Source: Candidatus Thiodiazotropha endoloripes
GTDB lineage: Bacteria > Pseudomonadota > Gammaproteobacteria > Chromatiales > Chromatiaceae
DNA length: 64,000 nt
NCBI GenBank assembly: GCA_001709035.1
Contig: LVKA01000019.1
Span: 248,001 to 312,000, forward strand
Direction of reading: 5' to 3'
Under the pieces are notes generated by a model. That model saw only the letters and a program-made list of their open reading frames with translations. It searched no databases and was not told where the DNA came from. Shown here piece by piece: positions 9,150-19,255 of the stretch; the stretch's first letter is position 1; the number at the start of each line of letters is the position of its first letter. The translations under genes and the position numbers were made by a program.

Positions 9150-10159
9150 TGAGCGGTGCCAGGGAACAAGCCGTAGCGGTTCTGGGTGCCGGTTCCTGGG
9201 GGACCGCACTCGCCATACTGCTGAGTAGCGAGGGACAGCCAGTACGACTCTGGGGGCATCTCAAAGCCGAAGTCGATGCGCTGCTCGAGGACCGGGAGAA
9301 TCGACACTTTCTTCCAGGCTACCCGCTGCCACCCTCCCTCACCCCGGAAGCTGACCTGCAGCAAACCCTGGCACAGGCCTCGGAGGTGATCATCGCGGTA
9401 CCCAGCCACGCCTTCAGCGCCGTTATCAAAGCCATTGAACCACTGATCGATGGCAATCCAGGAATAGCCTGGGCCACCAAGGGATTTGAACCGGGCAGTC
9501 AGCGGCTGCTCAGCGAAGTGGCCGCCAGTCATCTGCCTGGCAGGGATCTGGCTGTCATCTCAGGTCCCACCTTTGCCGGTGAAGTGGCCAAAGGACTGCC
9601 GACAGCGATTACGGTTGCCTCAACCAATCCGACACATGCCGATCGCCTGGCCAACAGGCTGCATACCTCATGGTTTCGCGCCTATACCAGCAGCGATATG
9701 ATCGGTGTGCAGGTAGGTGGTGCAAGTAAAAACGTGCTGGCGATCGCTGCCGGTATCGCCGATGGGCTTGGATTCGGCGCCAATACCCGTTCCGCACTGA
9801 TCACCCGTGGCCTCACCGAAATCATGCGCCTGGGGCTGAGACTCGGTGGAAAATCCGAAACCTTCATGGGGCTGGCCGGATTGGGCGACCTGCTGCTGAC
9901 CTGTACCGACAACCAATCCCGCAATCGCCGTATGGGGCTTGCCCTGGCCGAGGGCCAGACGCTCGAGACCGCGAGGGCGAAAATCGGTCAGGAGGTTGAG
10001 GGTGTGCATACCGCCAAAGAGGTTTACGCCCTGGCTCAGCGGTTGCAGGTCGAGATGCCGATTTCAGAACAAGTCTATCGTGTACTCTATGAGGGTCTGA
10101 GCCCGAAGACCGCGGTCCACAACCTGCTGGACAGAAGCCAGAAGGCAGAGGGTCTCTGA
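9149..10159 (+). CDS. gpsA: NAD(P)+-dependent glycerol-3-phosphate dehydrogenase
   Basis: The 336-residue enzyme reduces dihydroxyacetone phosphate to sn-glycerol-3-phosphate for phospholipid synthesis. The Rossmann motif GAGSWG (residues 13-18), the substrate block GGASKNVLAIAAGIADGL with its catalytic Lys, and GLAGLGDLLLTCTDNQSRNRRMG are intact. It follows secB with a one-base overlap. A 25-bp perfect inverted repeat begins 55 nt after its stop. Confidence 0.96.
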   Translation: MSGAREQAVAVLGAGSWGTALAILLSSEGQPVRLWGHLKAEVDALLEDRENRHFLPGYPLPPSLTPEADLQQTLAQASEVIIAVPSHAFSAVIKAIEPLIDGNPGIAWATKGFEPGSQRLLSEVAASHLPGRDLAVISGPTFAGEVAKGLPTAITVASTNPTHADRLANRLHTSWFRAYTSSDMIGVQVGGASKNVLAIAAGIADGLGFGANTRSALITRGLTEIMRLGLRLGGKSETFMGLAGLGDLLLTCTDNQSRNRRMGLALAEGQTLETARAKIGQEVEGVHTAKEVYALAQRLQVEMPISEQVYRVLYEGLSPKTAVHNLLDRSQKAEGL

Positions 10160-10214
10160 GCTACCGCCTCAACCGGGGCATGCTGAGACCGAATGGTGCT
10201 GACTAAACCAGTCA

Positions 10215-10279
10215 TTGGTGGGGCATGGCCCCACCCTACACTCTGAATTCAACAGTAGGGTGGGGCCATGCCCCACCAA
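10215..10279. repeat. 25-bp perfect inverted repeat made of smaller palindromes
   Basis: The arms (10215-10239 and 10255-10279) are perfectly complementary around a 15-nt loop. Each arm contains its own near-palindrome, GGTGGGGC-ATG-GCCCCACC, so the element can fold as one long hairpin or as two side-by-side hairpins. It lies in the gap between gpsA (plus) and trmL (minus), where it would act on transcripts from both sides. It resembles REP/BIME-type or small non-autonomous elements; no flanking target duplication is evident. Confidence 0.75.
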
Positions 10280-10354
10280 AAAACCTTTGATACGCTCGAT
10301 GCAATGTGTGTCTTGGCGCTTAAGTAAGTGCCAATCGTGCTGAGACCCAATTAA

Positions 10355-10819
10355 TCATTTACCACCGAGATAGTCACACTGCCGCCAGGCTTCATACAGG
10401 ATCAATGCCACCGCATTTGAGAGATTGAGACTGCGACTGTGAGGCTTCATCGGAATGCGGATGCGCTGCTCGGGATCCAGCGCCTGTAGGACTTCTGCCG
10501 GCAGACCCCGGCTCTCAGGGCCGAACAGCAGGGCATCGCCAGGAGTGTAGTCAACGGCAGCATAGCTACGCTGCCCCTTGGTTGTGCAGGCAAACAGTCG
10601 CTTCGGCCTCACCTCGGCAAGGAACTCATCGAGCGAAGTATATTCCCCAATATCGGCCCATTCATGATAGTCGAGACCTGCCCGCCTTAAACGTTTATCA
10701 TCCAGCTTGAAACCCAGGGGGTGAATCAAATGCAATTTGCTGCCACTATTGGCACACAGGCGTATGATGTTACCTGTATTCGGTGGGATCTCCGGCTCAA
10801 AGAGTACGATATGAAACAC
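10355..10819 (-). CDS. trmL: tRNA (cytidine/uridine(34)-2'-O)-methyltransferase TrmL
   Basis: The 154-residue SPOUT methyltransferase has the knot motifs: the N-terminal [19 protein letters not shown], the GPESRGLP loop and the C-terminal [26 protein letters not shown]. It methylates the wobble base of tRNA-Leu isoacceptors. Translation starts at GTG (10819), supported by a strong GGAGGGTGGG stretch directly upstream; no ATG fits. It diverges from pyrD with only 34 bp between the start codons. Confidence 0.95.
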   Translation of the reverse strand: MFHIVLFEPEIPPNTGNIIRLCANSGSKLHLIHPLGFKLDDKRLRRAGLDYHEWADIGEYTSLDEFLAEVRPKRLFACTTKGQRSYAAVDYTPGDALLFGPESRGLPAEVLQALDPEQRIRIPMKPHSRSLNLSNAVALILYEAWRQCDYLGGK

Positions 10820-10853
10820 CCCACCCTCCTAACTGAAGATTATATAAAGGTTC

Positions 10854-11822
10854 ATGAGCAGCAATAGCCAGCCAACATTGAATACCGATTTTTGTGGTAT
10901 GACGTTCAACAGCCCCATTGTTCTCCTCTCCGGGTGCGTCGGATTTGGTGAAGAGTACACAAGGGTAAACGGGTTTAGCAATCGGGATGTGGGGGCTGTC
11001 TGCCTCAAAGGAACAACCCAGGATGCCCGTCTGGGCAATCAACCCCACCGGGTCTACGAGACACCTCAGGGCATGCTCAACGCCATCGGACTGCAAAACC
11101 CCGGGGTTGACCATGTGGTCAACCAGATACTGCCCAACCTGGACTTTACCGAAACCCGCTTCATCGCCAATGTCTCAGGATCGAGTGTGGAGGAGTACTA
11201 CGAGGTAACCCGCCGCTTCGATGACTCACCCATCGATGCCATTGAGATCAACATCTCCTGTCCGAATGTAAAAGAGGGGGGAGTGGCCTTCGGTAACGAT
11301 CCTGTGATGTCCGCCAGGGTGGTTGAGACCTGTCGCAAAGCGACAGATAAACCGCTGATCACCAAACTCTCCCCCAATCAAACCGATATAGCATCCAATG
11401 CAAAGGGGTGCATCGAAGCCGGGAGTGATGCCTTTTCAGTGATCAACACCCTGATGGGCATGGCAATCGACATCGAGAGCAGAATGCCCATCATCGGCAA
11501 TAACCAGGGAGGATTGTCAGGTCCTGCGATCAAACCTGTGGCACTGCTCAAAGTTCATCAGGTTTATCAGGTCTGTAAAACCCATCAGATCCCGATCATC
11601 GGCCAAGGTGGCATCACCACGGCTGAGGATGCCCTGGAATTCATCATTGCGGGCGCCAGTGCTGTCGGTATCGGTACTGCACTGTTCTACGATCCACTGG
11701 TGTGCAAATCGATCAATACAGGTATTACTGATTACCTTAAATCCCATCAGCTCTCCTCAGTGGATCAGCTGGTGGGTACACTCCAGATGAATCAATCACA
11801 ACCCAGCAAGTGTGGCTGTTGA
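10854..11822 (+). CDS. pyrD: Dihydroorotate dehydrogenase, class 1B-like
   Basis: The 322-residue protein has the TIM-barrel FMN enzyme fold that oxidises dihydroorotate to orotate. The catalytic base is a cysteine (Cys136 in EINISCPNVKEGG), as in class 1, not the serine of membrane-bound class 2 enzymes usual in gammaproteobacteria. FMN-binding phrases ITKLSPN, GGLSGPAIKP and IIGQGGI are present. The N-terminus SPIVLLSGCVGFGEEY is class 1B-like. No pyrK electron-transfer partner is adjacent. The C-terminal CGC could hold metal or be redox active. The electron acceptor is therefore unknown; a dihydropyrimidine dehydrogenase-like role is less likely but possible. Confidence 0.8.
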   Translation: MSSNSQPTLNTDFCGMTFNSPIVLLSGCVGFGEEYTRVNGFSNRDVGAVCLKGTTQDARLGNQPHRVYETPQGMLNAIGLQNPGVDHVVNQILPNLDFTETRFIANVSGSSVEEYYEVTRRFDDSPIDAIEINISCPNVKEGGVAFGNDPVMSARVVETCRKATDKPLITKLSPNQTDIASNAKGCIEAGSDAFSVINTLMGMAIDIESRMPIIGNNQGGLSGPAIKPVALLKVHQVYQVCKTHQIPIIGQGGITTAEDALEFIIAGASAVGIGTALFYDPLVCKSINTGITDYLKSHQLSSVDQLVGTLQMNQSQPSKCGC

Positions 11823-11851
11823 TCATCACGAAAGGACCAAAGAGTGAGAAT

Positions 11852-13099
11852 ATGAGCCATCCATCCCCAGAAATCCTCAAACAATTAAATCCACTGCATC
11901 ATCTGACGGATGACCAGCTTGAACTCCTGAGTCGCTCCCTCAAGATCTATTCAGCCGGTAAAGGTCTGATGATTGTGCAACTGGGTGACACAACAGAATT
12001 CAGCCTCTATCTGCTTAAAGGCAAGGTAGAGCTCCATTCCGAGGATGGACGATTCAGTGAAATCAGCGCTGACACACCTAAAGCGCAAAATCCCATCGCC
12101 AGTCTGATACCCCGTCGCTACAGTGTCGAGGCGATCTCTCCCGTTGAATACCTGATGGTGGACAATGCCCTGATCAAGGGGTTAACCAATGATGAGGTGG
12201 AGGGGATAACCGCCACCGAAATCGATGGGGATGACAAACCCTACGACAAAGACAGCGCGGAGAACAGTCTAACCGAGGCACTGCTGGCGGATCTCAATGA
12301 AGATAAATTGGTACTGCCCAGCCTGCCGGATGTTGCGGTGCGTGTTGGCCGGGCAATGCGTGACGAAAACACCAACGCCCGTAAACTGGCGGAAATCGTG
12401 CAGACCGATCCCGCCATCACCACCAAACTGATCCGTGCGGCAAACAGCCCGCTGTATGCCGGAGTCACACCGGTTGACTCCTGTGCTGCCGCGATTGTCC
12501 GGCTAGGCGCTGACACAACACATAAACTGGTGCTCACCTTTGCGCTGCGCGATCTGTTCAATACCCGCTCCAGTATCTTGAGGGATCACATGCGAGATCT
12601 ATGGACACACAGTGTCAAGGTCAGCGCCGTCTGCTACATCCTCTCCAAGGTCACCAATCGTTTCAACCCGGAGCATGCCATGCTGGCCGGACTGCTACAC
12701 GACATTGGCAACATAGCGATTCTCAGTTATGCCGAACGCTTTCCCGAAGTTGCCAACGATGCTGAAAAGCTCGATCAGGTTATAGCGGATATGCGTGGCA
12801 GAATCGGCAGTGTCATCCTGCAGAATTGGGGTTTTATCGAAGACTTGATTGAGGTCACCATACATGCGGAAAACTGGCTTCGTGACATTGAAGGTGAAGC
12901 AGATTATGCCGACCTTGTGATCGTTGCACAGCTGCATACATTCATCGGCAGCTCCACCATGAACAGCCTGCCGAGTCTCGATCAGGTGCCGGCCTTTGAA
13001 CGGCTCAATCTGGGTGAATTAACACCCAAACTCAGCTTGAAGATTCTTGATAAAGCCGACGAAAAAATCGCCCATGCCGAAGCGATGCTGATGGGTTGA
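11852..13099 (+). CDS. Cyclic-nucleotide-binding-like plus HDOD domain protein
   Basis: The chosen ATG (11852) has AAAGAGTGAG upstream and gives a 415-residue protein; an in-frame upstream TTG is rejected. Residues about 10-115 look like a cNMP-binding beta-roll (LNPLHHLTDDQLELLSRSLKIYSAGKGLMIVQLGD, then LLKGKVELHSEDG). Residues about 155-350 form an HDOD domain (LPSLPDVAVRVGRAM, ITTKLIRAANSPLYAG, and HAMLAGLLHDIGNIAIL with an HD motif). HDOD proteins are regulatory and often lack phosphohydrolase activity. It sits 29 nt after pyrD on the same strand. A role in c-di-GMP, stress or taxis signalling is only inference. Confidence 0.8.
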   Translation: MSHPSPEILKQLNPLHHLTDDQLELLSRSLKIYSAGKGLMIVQLGDTTEFSLYLLKGKVELHSEDGRFSEISADTPKAQNPIASLIPRRYSVEAISPVEYLMVDNALIKGLTNDEVEGITATEIDGDDKPYDKDSAENSLTEALLADLNEDKLVLPSLPDVAVRVGRAMRDENTNARKLAEIVQTDPAITTKLIRAANSPLYAGVTPVDSCAAAIVRLGADTTHKLVLTFALRDLFNTRSSILRDHMRDLWTHSVKVSAVCYILSKVTNRFNPEHAMLAGLLHDIGNIAILSYAERFPEVANDAEKLDQVIADMRGRIGSVILQNWGFIEDLIEVTIHAENWLRDIEGEADYADLVIVAQLHTFIGSSTMNSLPSLDQVPAFERLNLGELTPKLSLKILDKADEKIAHAEAMLMG

Positions 13100-13413
13100 T
13101 TGCACCCAGGAAACCCATTTAGACCGGCTCTACAAAATCCCGGATAGTCGCTGAACTTCAAACACCAGCGAGTTTGGGGATTCGTTGTCACTCAAATGGA
13201 TCTACCCACTACCCGTGATGACTGATTCAAGCTAGCTTGAGAGAGGGCCTCGCCCTAAGGGGTGCCTGTCAATGCAACATTCCGGCGTTGCAGCGACGGA
13301 CCAGGGTGATGTCATTCCGGCGCACTGCACCAAGTCTTGAGGCATGGACGGGCCTCTGATTGGTGCCGTTTATAGGTGACACCACACTAGGGACTGTTAA
13401 CACGAATCCCAGA
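13100..13413. other. Convergent intergenic region with palindromes
   Basis: The 314-bp gap between convergent genes contains a perfect 14-bp palindrome TCAAGCTAGCTTGA (13227-13240), immediately followed by a small hairpin AGGGC-ctc-GCCCT (13244-13256). It also holds a copy of the short dispersed repeat around TAGGGaCTGTTAACA (13387-13409) just beyond the glmS stop. No coding sequence is supported. Confidence 0.55.
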
Positions 13414-15240
13414 TCACTCCACGGTGACCGATTTGGCCAGATTCCTTGGCTGATCCACATCCGTACCTTTCAAAATCGCAACGTGATAGGCAAGCAGTTG
13501 CAGTGGAATACTGTAGACAATCGGTGATGTGGATGGATAGATATCAGAAAGCGTCAGGTTTTGATAACGATCCAATCCGATCTTCACGCTGTGGTCACTG
13601 AAAAGAAAAAGCTCGCCGCCGCGGGCACGGACCTCCTGTAAATTTGAGATGACCTTCTCCAGTAACGGATCGTCCGGCAGGGCGCAGATCACCGGCATTT
13701 CTGCATCAACCAGCGCAAGCGGACCATGTTTCAGTTCACCGGCCGGGTAGGCTTCGGCGTGGATATAGGATATCTCCTTAAGCTTCAGTGCACCTTCCAT
13801 CGCAACTGGATAGAAACAGCCCCGACCAAGAAACAGCGCATGATTGCGCTCCGCAAAGGCATTCGCCATCTGCTTGATCTCGTCATTCAGTTTAAGGATC
13901 ACCTCAACCTGACGGGGTAGGGCATGCAGTTCGTTGACCAGTTCTTGTTCTCTCTCCTCTGGCATACCACGACGTTTGGCCAATGCCAGGGTGAACAGTC
14001 GCAAAGCAACCAGCTGGGTGGTAAAGGCCTTGGTCGAGGCTACCCCGATCTCCGGCCCGGCACGGGTCATCAGGGCAACATTCGATTCACGCACCAGTGA
14101 GCTTTCCGGTACATTACAGATCACCATACTACCCAGATAACCTTTCGACTCCGAACCTCTCAGCGCCGCCAGGGTATCGGCCGTTTCGCCGGACTGGGAG
14201 ATGGTGACAAACAGGGTGTCGTCCGGAACAACAACCTCCCGGTAGCGGAATTCGCTGGCCACTTCGACACTGCAGTGGACGCCGATCTCTTCAAGCCAGT
14301 ATCTCGCCACCAGACCGGCATGAAAGCTGGTCCCACAGGCTACGATATGAACGTTGCGGGTTTTATCGAGCAACGCTTTCGCCTCATGCCCGAAAGACTC
14401 TTCCAGCAGACGACCTTTGTGTATCCGCCCCTCGAGCGTCTCGGCTATGACAGCTGGTTGCTCAAAAATCTCCTTCAGCATGTAGTGGCGATAGGGGCCT
14501 TTTTCCGCTTTCGCTGCGGATACCTGTGAGGTACGGATTTCGCGCTCGACCGGTTGCCCATGGATATCGGCAATCGTCACTTTTTCGCGGGTGATGTGGG
14601 CCAAATCACCCTCTTCCAGAAAGATAAACTGCTGGGTAACCGGTAGCAGGGCAAACACATCCGAAGCGATGAAATTTTCGTCATCGCCCAATCCAATCAC
14701 CAACGGACTTCCGGCACGGATCACTACCATCTGGTCAGGATCTTCCGGGCTGACCACAGCCAGGGCATAGGCACCAATCAGTTTGTTCGAAGCCTGACGT
14801 ATCGCCTCGACAATATCTGTGTGGCTTTGCATGATATCGGCCAGCAGGTGTGCGATCACTTCAGTATCAGTTTCCGAAGTGAAGACAAAGCCTTTTTCAG
14901 AAAGCTCTTCTCTGAGGTCGGCGTAGTTTTCAATGATGCCATTGTGCACTATGGCAACCTGCTCACCACTCATATGCGGGTGAGCGTTCCGCTCAGATGG
15001 CATACCATGGGTAGCCCAACGGGTATGGGCTATGCCCAGTTTACTACTCAAATCAGCCTGATCGATCAACCCTTTAAGACTGGATACCTTGCCTACAGAG
15101 CGGATCCTTTGCAGATGCTGCTTCTCATCGAGCACCGCCACACCTGCTGAATCATAGCCGCGATATTCCAAGCGCTTCAGTCCTTCCATGAGGACCGGTA
15201 CAACATCCCTGTGTGCGATACCGCCTACAATGCCACACAT
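13414..15240 (-). CDS. glmS: Glutamine--fructose-6-phosphate aminotransferase (isomerising)
   Basis: The 608-residue enzyme makes glucosamine-6-phosphate, the first committed step to UDP-GlcNAc. The N-terminal glutamine amidotransferase domain starts MCGIVGG with nucleophile Cys2. Two SIS isomerase domains follow (about 285-425 and 455-600), with CGTSFHAGL, TISQSGETADT, and the C-terminal LAKSVTVE ending. The ATG has GGGAGA upstream. It lies 22 nt after glmU in the usual glmU-glmS order. No glmS riboswitch is expected or seen. Confidence 0.97.
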   Translation of the reverse strand: MCGIVGGIAHRDVVPVLMEGLKRLEYRGYDSAGVAVLDEKQHLQRIRSVGKVSSLKGLIDQADLSSKLGIAHTRWATHGMPSERNAHPHMSGEQVAIVHNGIIENYADLREELSEKGFVFTSETDTEVIAHLLADIMQSHTDIVEAIRQASNKLIGAYALAVVSPEDPDQMVVIRAGSPLVIGLGDDENFIASDVFALLPVTQQFIFLEEGDLAHITREKVTIADIHGQPVEREIRTSQVSAAKAEKGPYRHYMLKEIFEQPAVIAETLEGRIHKGRLLEESFGHEAKALLDKTRNVHIVACGTSFHAGLVARYWLEEIGVHCSVEVASEFRYREVVVPDDTLFVTISQSGETADTLAALRGSESKGYLGSMVICNVPESSLVRESNVALMTRAGPEIGVASTKAFTTQLVALRLFTLALAKRRGMPEEREQELVNELHALPRQVEVILKLNDEIKQMANAFAERNHALFLGRGCFYPVAMEGALKLKEISYIHAEAYPAGELKHGPLALVDAEMPVICALPDDPLLEKVISNLQEVRARGGELFLFSDHSVKIGLDRYQNLTLSDIYPSTSPIVYSIPLQLLAYHVAILKGTDVDQPRNLAKSVTVE

Positions 15241-15262
15241 ATTGAAATCTCCCGTTCCTTGC

Positions 15263-16633
15263 TTAATCTTTCGCTTTCTTGACTGGTCGCAGCCAATTGT
15301 CGATGCTTAACTGCTTGGCACGACTCAGGGTCAGTTGTTCCGCCGGAGCATCCTTGGTAATCGTTGAACCCGCTCCAATGGTTGCACCTTCACCAACGGT
15401 CACCGGTGCAACCAGTTGGGTATCGGAACCGATAAAGGCCCGATCACCGATCACCGTTCGAAACTTGTTAGCACCATCATAGTTGCAGGTGATTGTCCCT
15501 GCACCAATGTTGACCTTGGCGCCAATCTCCGAGTCACCGATATAACTGAGATGGTTAATTTTACTACCATCTGCGACCTGACTCTTTTTGATTTCAACAA
15601 AGTTACCAACATGAACGTGATCGGCAAGCCGTGCTTCCGGTCTTAAACGGGCAAAAGGACCAATCCGACACCCACTACCGACCACGCAATCCTCCAGCAC
15701 ACTGTTTGCGAGAATCTCCGTCCCTGCACCAATGACACAGTTTTTCAGCACCACGTTAGGCCCGATAGAGACCCCTTCTGCCAGGCTGACGCTACCTTCG
15801 GTAATGACGTTACAGTCGATGAACACATCTTGTCCTGTCTTCAATTCACCACGTATATCGATTCTGCCGGGGTCGGCGAGGGTAACACCCGACTGCATCA
15901 ACTCATCGGCCCGGTTCCTGTGATAAAAGCGTTCAAGGTAGGCGAGCTGCTTGCGGTCGTTGACTCCCATCACCTCCTCTTCATTGTGAGGATGGACTGC
16001 CTGAATGTTTACCCCGTCAGCAACAGCCAGGGCGATGATGTCGGTCAGATAGTACTCTTTTTGTGCATTGTTATTGTCGATCCGCGATAACCAGGCCTCC
16101 AGTTTGACCCGGTTCACCGCCATGATACCGGTGTTGATTTCACTGATCTCGAGCTCCCGTGCAGAGGCGTCTTTCTGCTCAACAATCCGGGTAATACGAT
16201 CGTCACGGTCTCTGACGATCCGCCCATAACCTGTGGGGTCTTGCAGATCCACCGTCAGCAGTGCCAGGTCACTGCTATGCAGGCAACTCAAAAGGCTCAC
16301 CAACGTGGGGCCACTGATCAGGGGTACATCTCCATAGAGAATCAATACCTGATCCACCTGCTGAAGATGGGGCAGGGCCTGAATCACGGCATGGCCGGTT
16401 CCCAGCCTCTCCTTCTGTTCGATCCAGGTCAGATCGTCGGCTGCCAGACGGTTTTTAACCTCTTCTCCCCCATGACCATAGATCACCGAGATTTCATCCG
16501 GGTTGATCGTACGCGAGGTCTCGATTACATGGGAAAGTAGTGGCTTTCCAGCCAATGAATGCAGTACTTTCGGAAGCTTGGAGCGCATACGCGTTCCTTC
16601 CCCGGCAGCAAGTATCAGTGCACCAAGATGCAT
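15263..16633 (-). CDS. glmU: Bifunctional N-acetylglucosamine-1-P uridyltransferase / GlcN-1-P acetyltransferase
   Basis: The 456-residue protein has an N-terminal pyrophosphorylase domain (LILAAGEGTRMRSKLPKVLH, YGDVPLI) and a C-terminal left-handed beta-helix of hexapeptide repeats (about 250-440) that carries acetyltransferase activity (VEIKKS, NHLSYIGDSEIG, NIGAGTITCNYDG). It completes UDP-GlcNAc synthesis in the cytoplasm and is probably transcribed with glmS. The ribosome site AGAGAGGG lies very close to the ATG. Confidence 0.97.
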   Translation of the reverse strand: MHLGALILAAGEGTRMRSKLPKVLHSLAGKPLLSHVIETSRTINPDEISVIYGHGGEEVKNRLAADDLTWIEQKERLGTGHAVIQALPHLQQVDQVLILYGDVPLISGPTLVSLLSCLHSSDLALLTVDLQDPTGYGRIVRDRDDRITRIVEQKDASARELEISEINTGIMAVNRVKLEAWLSRIDNNNAQKEYYLTDIIALAVADGVNIQAVHPHNEEEVMGVNDRKQLAYLERFYHRNRADELMQSGVTLADPGRIDIRGELKTGQDVFIDCNVITEGSVSLAEGVSIGPNVVLKNCVIGAGTEILANSVLEDCVVGSGCRIGPFARLRPEARLADHVHVGNFVEIKKSQVADGSKINHLSYIGDSEIGAKVNIGAGTITCNYDGANKFRTVIGDRAFIGSDTQLVAPVTVGEGATIGAGSTITKDAPAEQLTLSRAKQLSIDNWLRPVKKAKD

Positions 16634-16818
16634 CCCTCTCTCCCCTTAATGATAAAAGTATTTACAGTTTTTCAGGCCCGGATGGTCGTTACACAAACCG
16701 CATTACAGCTCACGACGACGCCTAGGCTGATTAATTGTCCAGCCTACAACAGTCTTACCAAACTTAAAACTTCGAAAAAGAGATTTTCTCTGGAATCTTC
16801 CTTGATAACTCTTGCAAA

Positions 16819-17307
16819 TTAATTGACGGTTTGGGACTGCCCCGGAATACCCATTTGCATCAGATCTTCCTGGGTGGCATCCCTGACTTCAAGAATTTTA
16901 ACTTTCACCTGCAACGACTTGCCAGCCAGTGGATGATTACCATCAACCGTCAGCATACCGCCTTCGATTTTGGTCACATAAAAACTTTTTACGTCCCCGG
17001 CATCATTCTGCATCTGAACTTCGGTACCAAGCTGGCGAAGTTCGGAAGGAACATTTTCAATACGATCGGTAATGATTAAATCGGGGTCGTAATCACCAAA
17101 GCCGCTTTCCGGTGGGACGGTCATGGTCACCTCTTCACCCTGGGTTTTGCCGAGTACTGCCTGGTCCATACCACCAATCAACTCGGTCTCTCCACCATGG
17201 ATGTAGCTAACCGGTAGGTCACTCTGCTCAAGCACATTGCCATCCATATCCTGGATCGTGTAGGCAAGCGATACAAATTTACCGGACTTGATCGTCTCTT
17301 TTGACAT
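16819..17307 (-). CDS. FKBP-type peptidyl-prolyl isomerase, SlyD/SlpA-like
   Basis: The 162-residue protein has the FKBP domain with an insert-in-flap arrangement: VSLAYTIQDMDGNVLEQS, then IHGGETELIGGMDQAVLGKTQGEEVTMTVPPESGFGDYDPDLI, then the flap strand and DGNHPLAGKSLQVKVKILEVRDATQEDL. It lacks the His/Cys-rich metal tail of E. coli SlyD. Prolyl isomerase and chaperone activity in the cytoplasm is expected. It lies between atpC and glmU, which are adjacent in many relatives, so it may be an insertion into the ancestral order. Its ribosome site is poor. Confidence 0.88.
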   Translation of the reverse strand: MSKETIKSGKFVSLAYTIQDMDGNVLEQSDLPVSYIHGGETELIGGMDQAVLGKTQGEEVTMTVPPESGFGDYDPDLIITDRIENVPSELRQLGTEVQMQNDAGDVKSFYVTKIEGGMLTVDGNHPLAGKSLQVKVKILEVRDATQEDLMQMGIPGQSQTVN

Positions 17308-17319
17308 GATGAATAGGGT

Positions 17320-17345
17320 AGTGGGTCTGTCTCTACAGACCCACT
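17320..17345 (-). terminator. 11-bp perfect hairpin closing the atp operon
   Basis: AGTGGGTCTGT (17320-17330) and ACAGACCCACT (17335-17345) form a perfect stem with a 4-nt loop, located between the atpC stop and the isomerase gene. No T-run follows on the minus strand, so it may be a processing or attenuation structure rather than a simple intrinsic terminator. Confidence 0.55.
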
Positions 17346-17359
17346 AAAAGTAGGAGGGA

Positions 17360-17788
17360 TTAACCGCGCTTGCCTTTGCGAATGCGTTCTATAGCGCGTA
17401 ACTGGGCGACTGCCTCGGCAAGTTCCGACTGGGCTTTTGCATATTCAAACTCGGCACTGCGATCAGCCATTGCCTCTTCGGCGCGTCGCTTGGCTTCCTG
17501 GGCTGCAGCTTCATCAAGATCGGCAGCACGAATCGCGGTATCGGCAAGCACAGTTACCACATGAGGCTGAATTTCCAGAATGCCACCTGAGACATAGAAG
17601 TGCTGTATATCCTTACCGCTGCCGGTATCGACCCGGACTTCACCCGGCTTCAGCTGAGTGACCAGGGGGGTATGACGGGGTGCAATACCCACCTCACCCA
17701 TGACAGCCGGAGCATAGACCATTTCAGCTACACCGCTGAAGATCTCACCTTCCGCACTGACGATGTCCACATGAATGGTCATGGCCAT
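17360..17788 (-). CDS. atpC: F1 ATP synthase epsilon subunit
   Basis: The 142-residue protein has the N-terminal beta-sandwich ([45 protein letters not shown]) and a C-terminal helical hairpin rich in Ala and Glu. It is the rotor and inhibitory subunit. GGGAGA precedes the ATG at 17788. It is the last gene of the operon, 18 nt after atpD. Confidence 0.96.
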   Translation of the reverse strand: MAMTIHVDIVSAEGEIFSGVAEMVYAPAVMGEVGIAPRHTPLVTQLKPGEVRVDTGSGKDIQHFYVSGGILEIQPHVVTVLADTAIRAADLDEAAAQEAKRRAEEAMADRSAEFEYAKAQSELAEAVAQLRAIERIRKGKRG

Positions 17789-17806
17789 CTTTAATCTCCC
17801 GGGCTA

Positions 17807-19240
<1,434 letters not shown>

Positions 19241-19255
19241 TTACTGATCCTGCCA

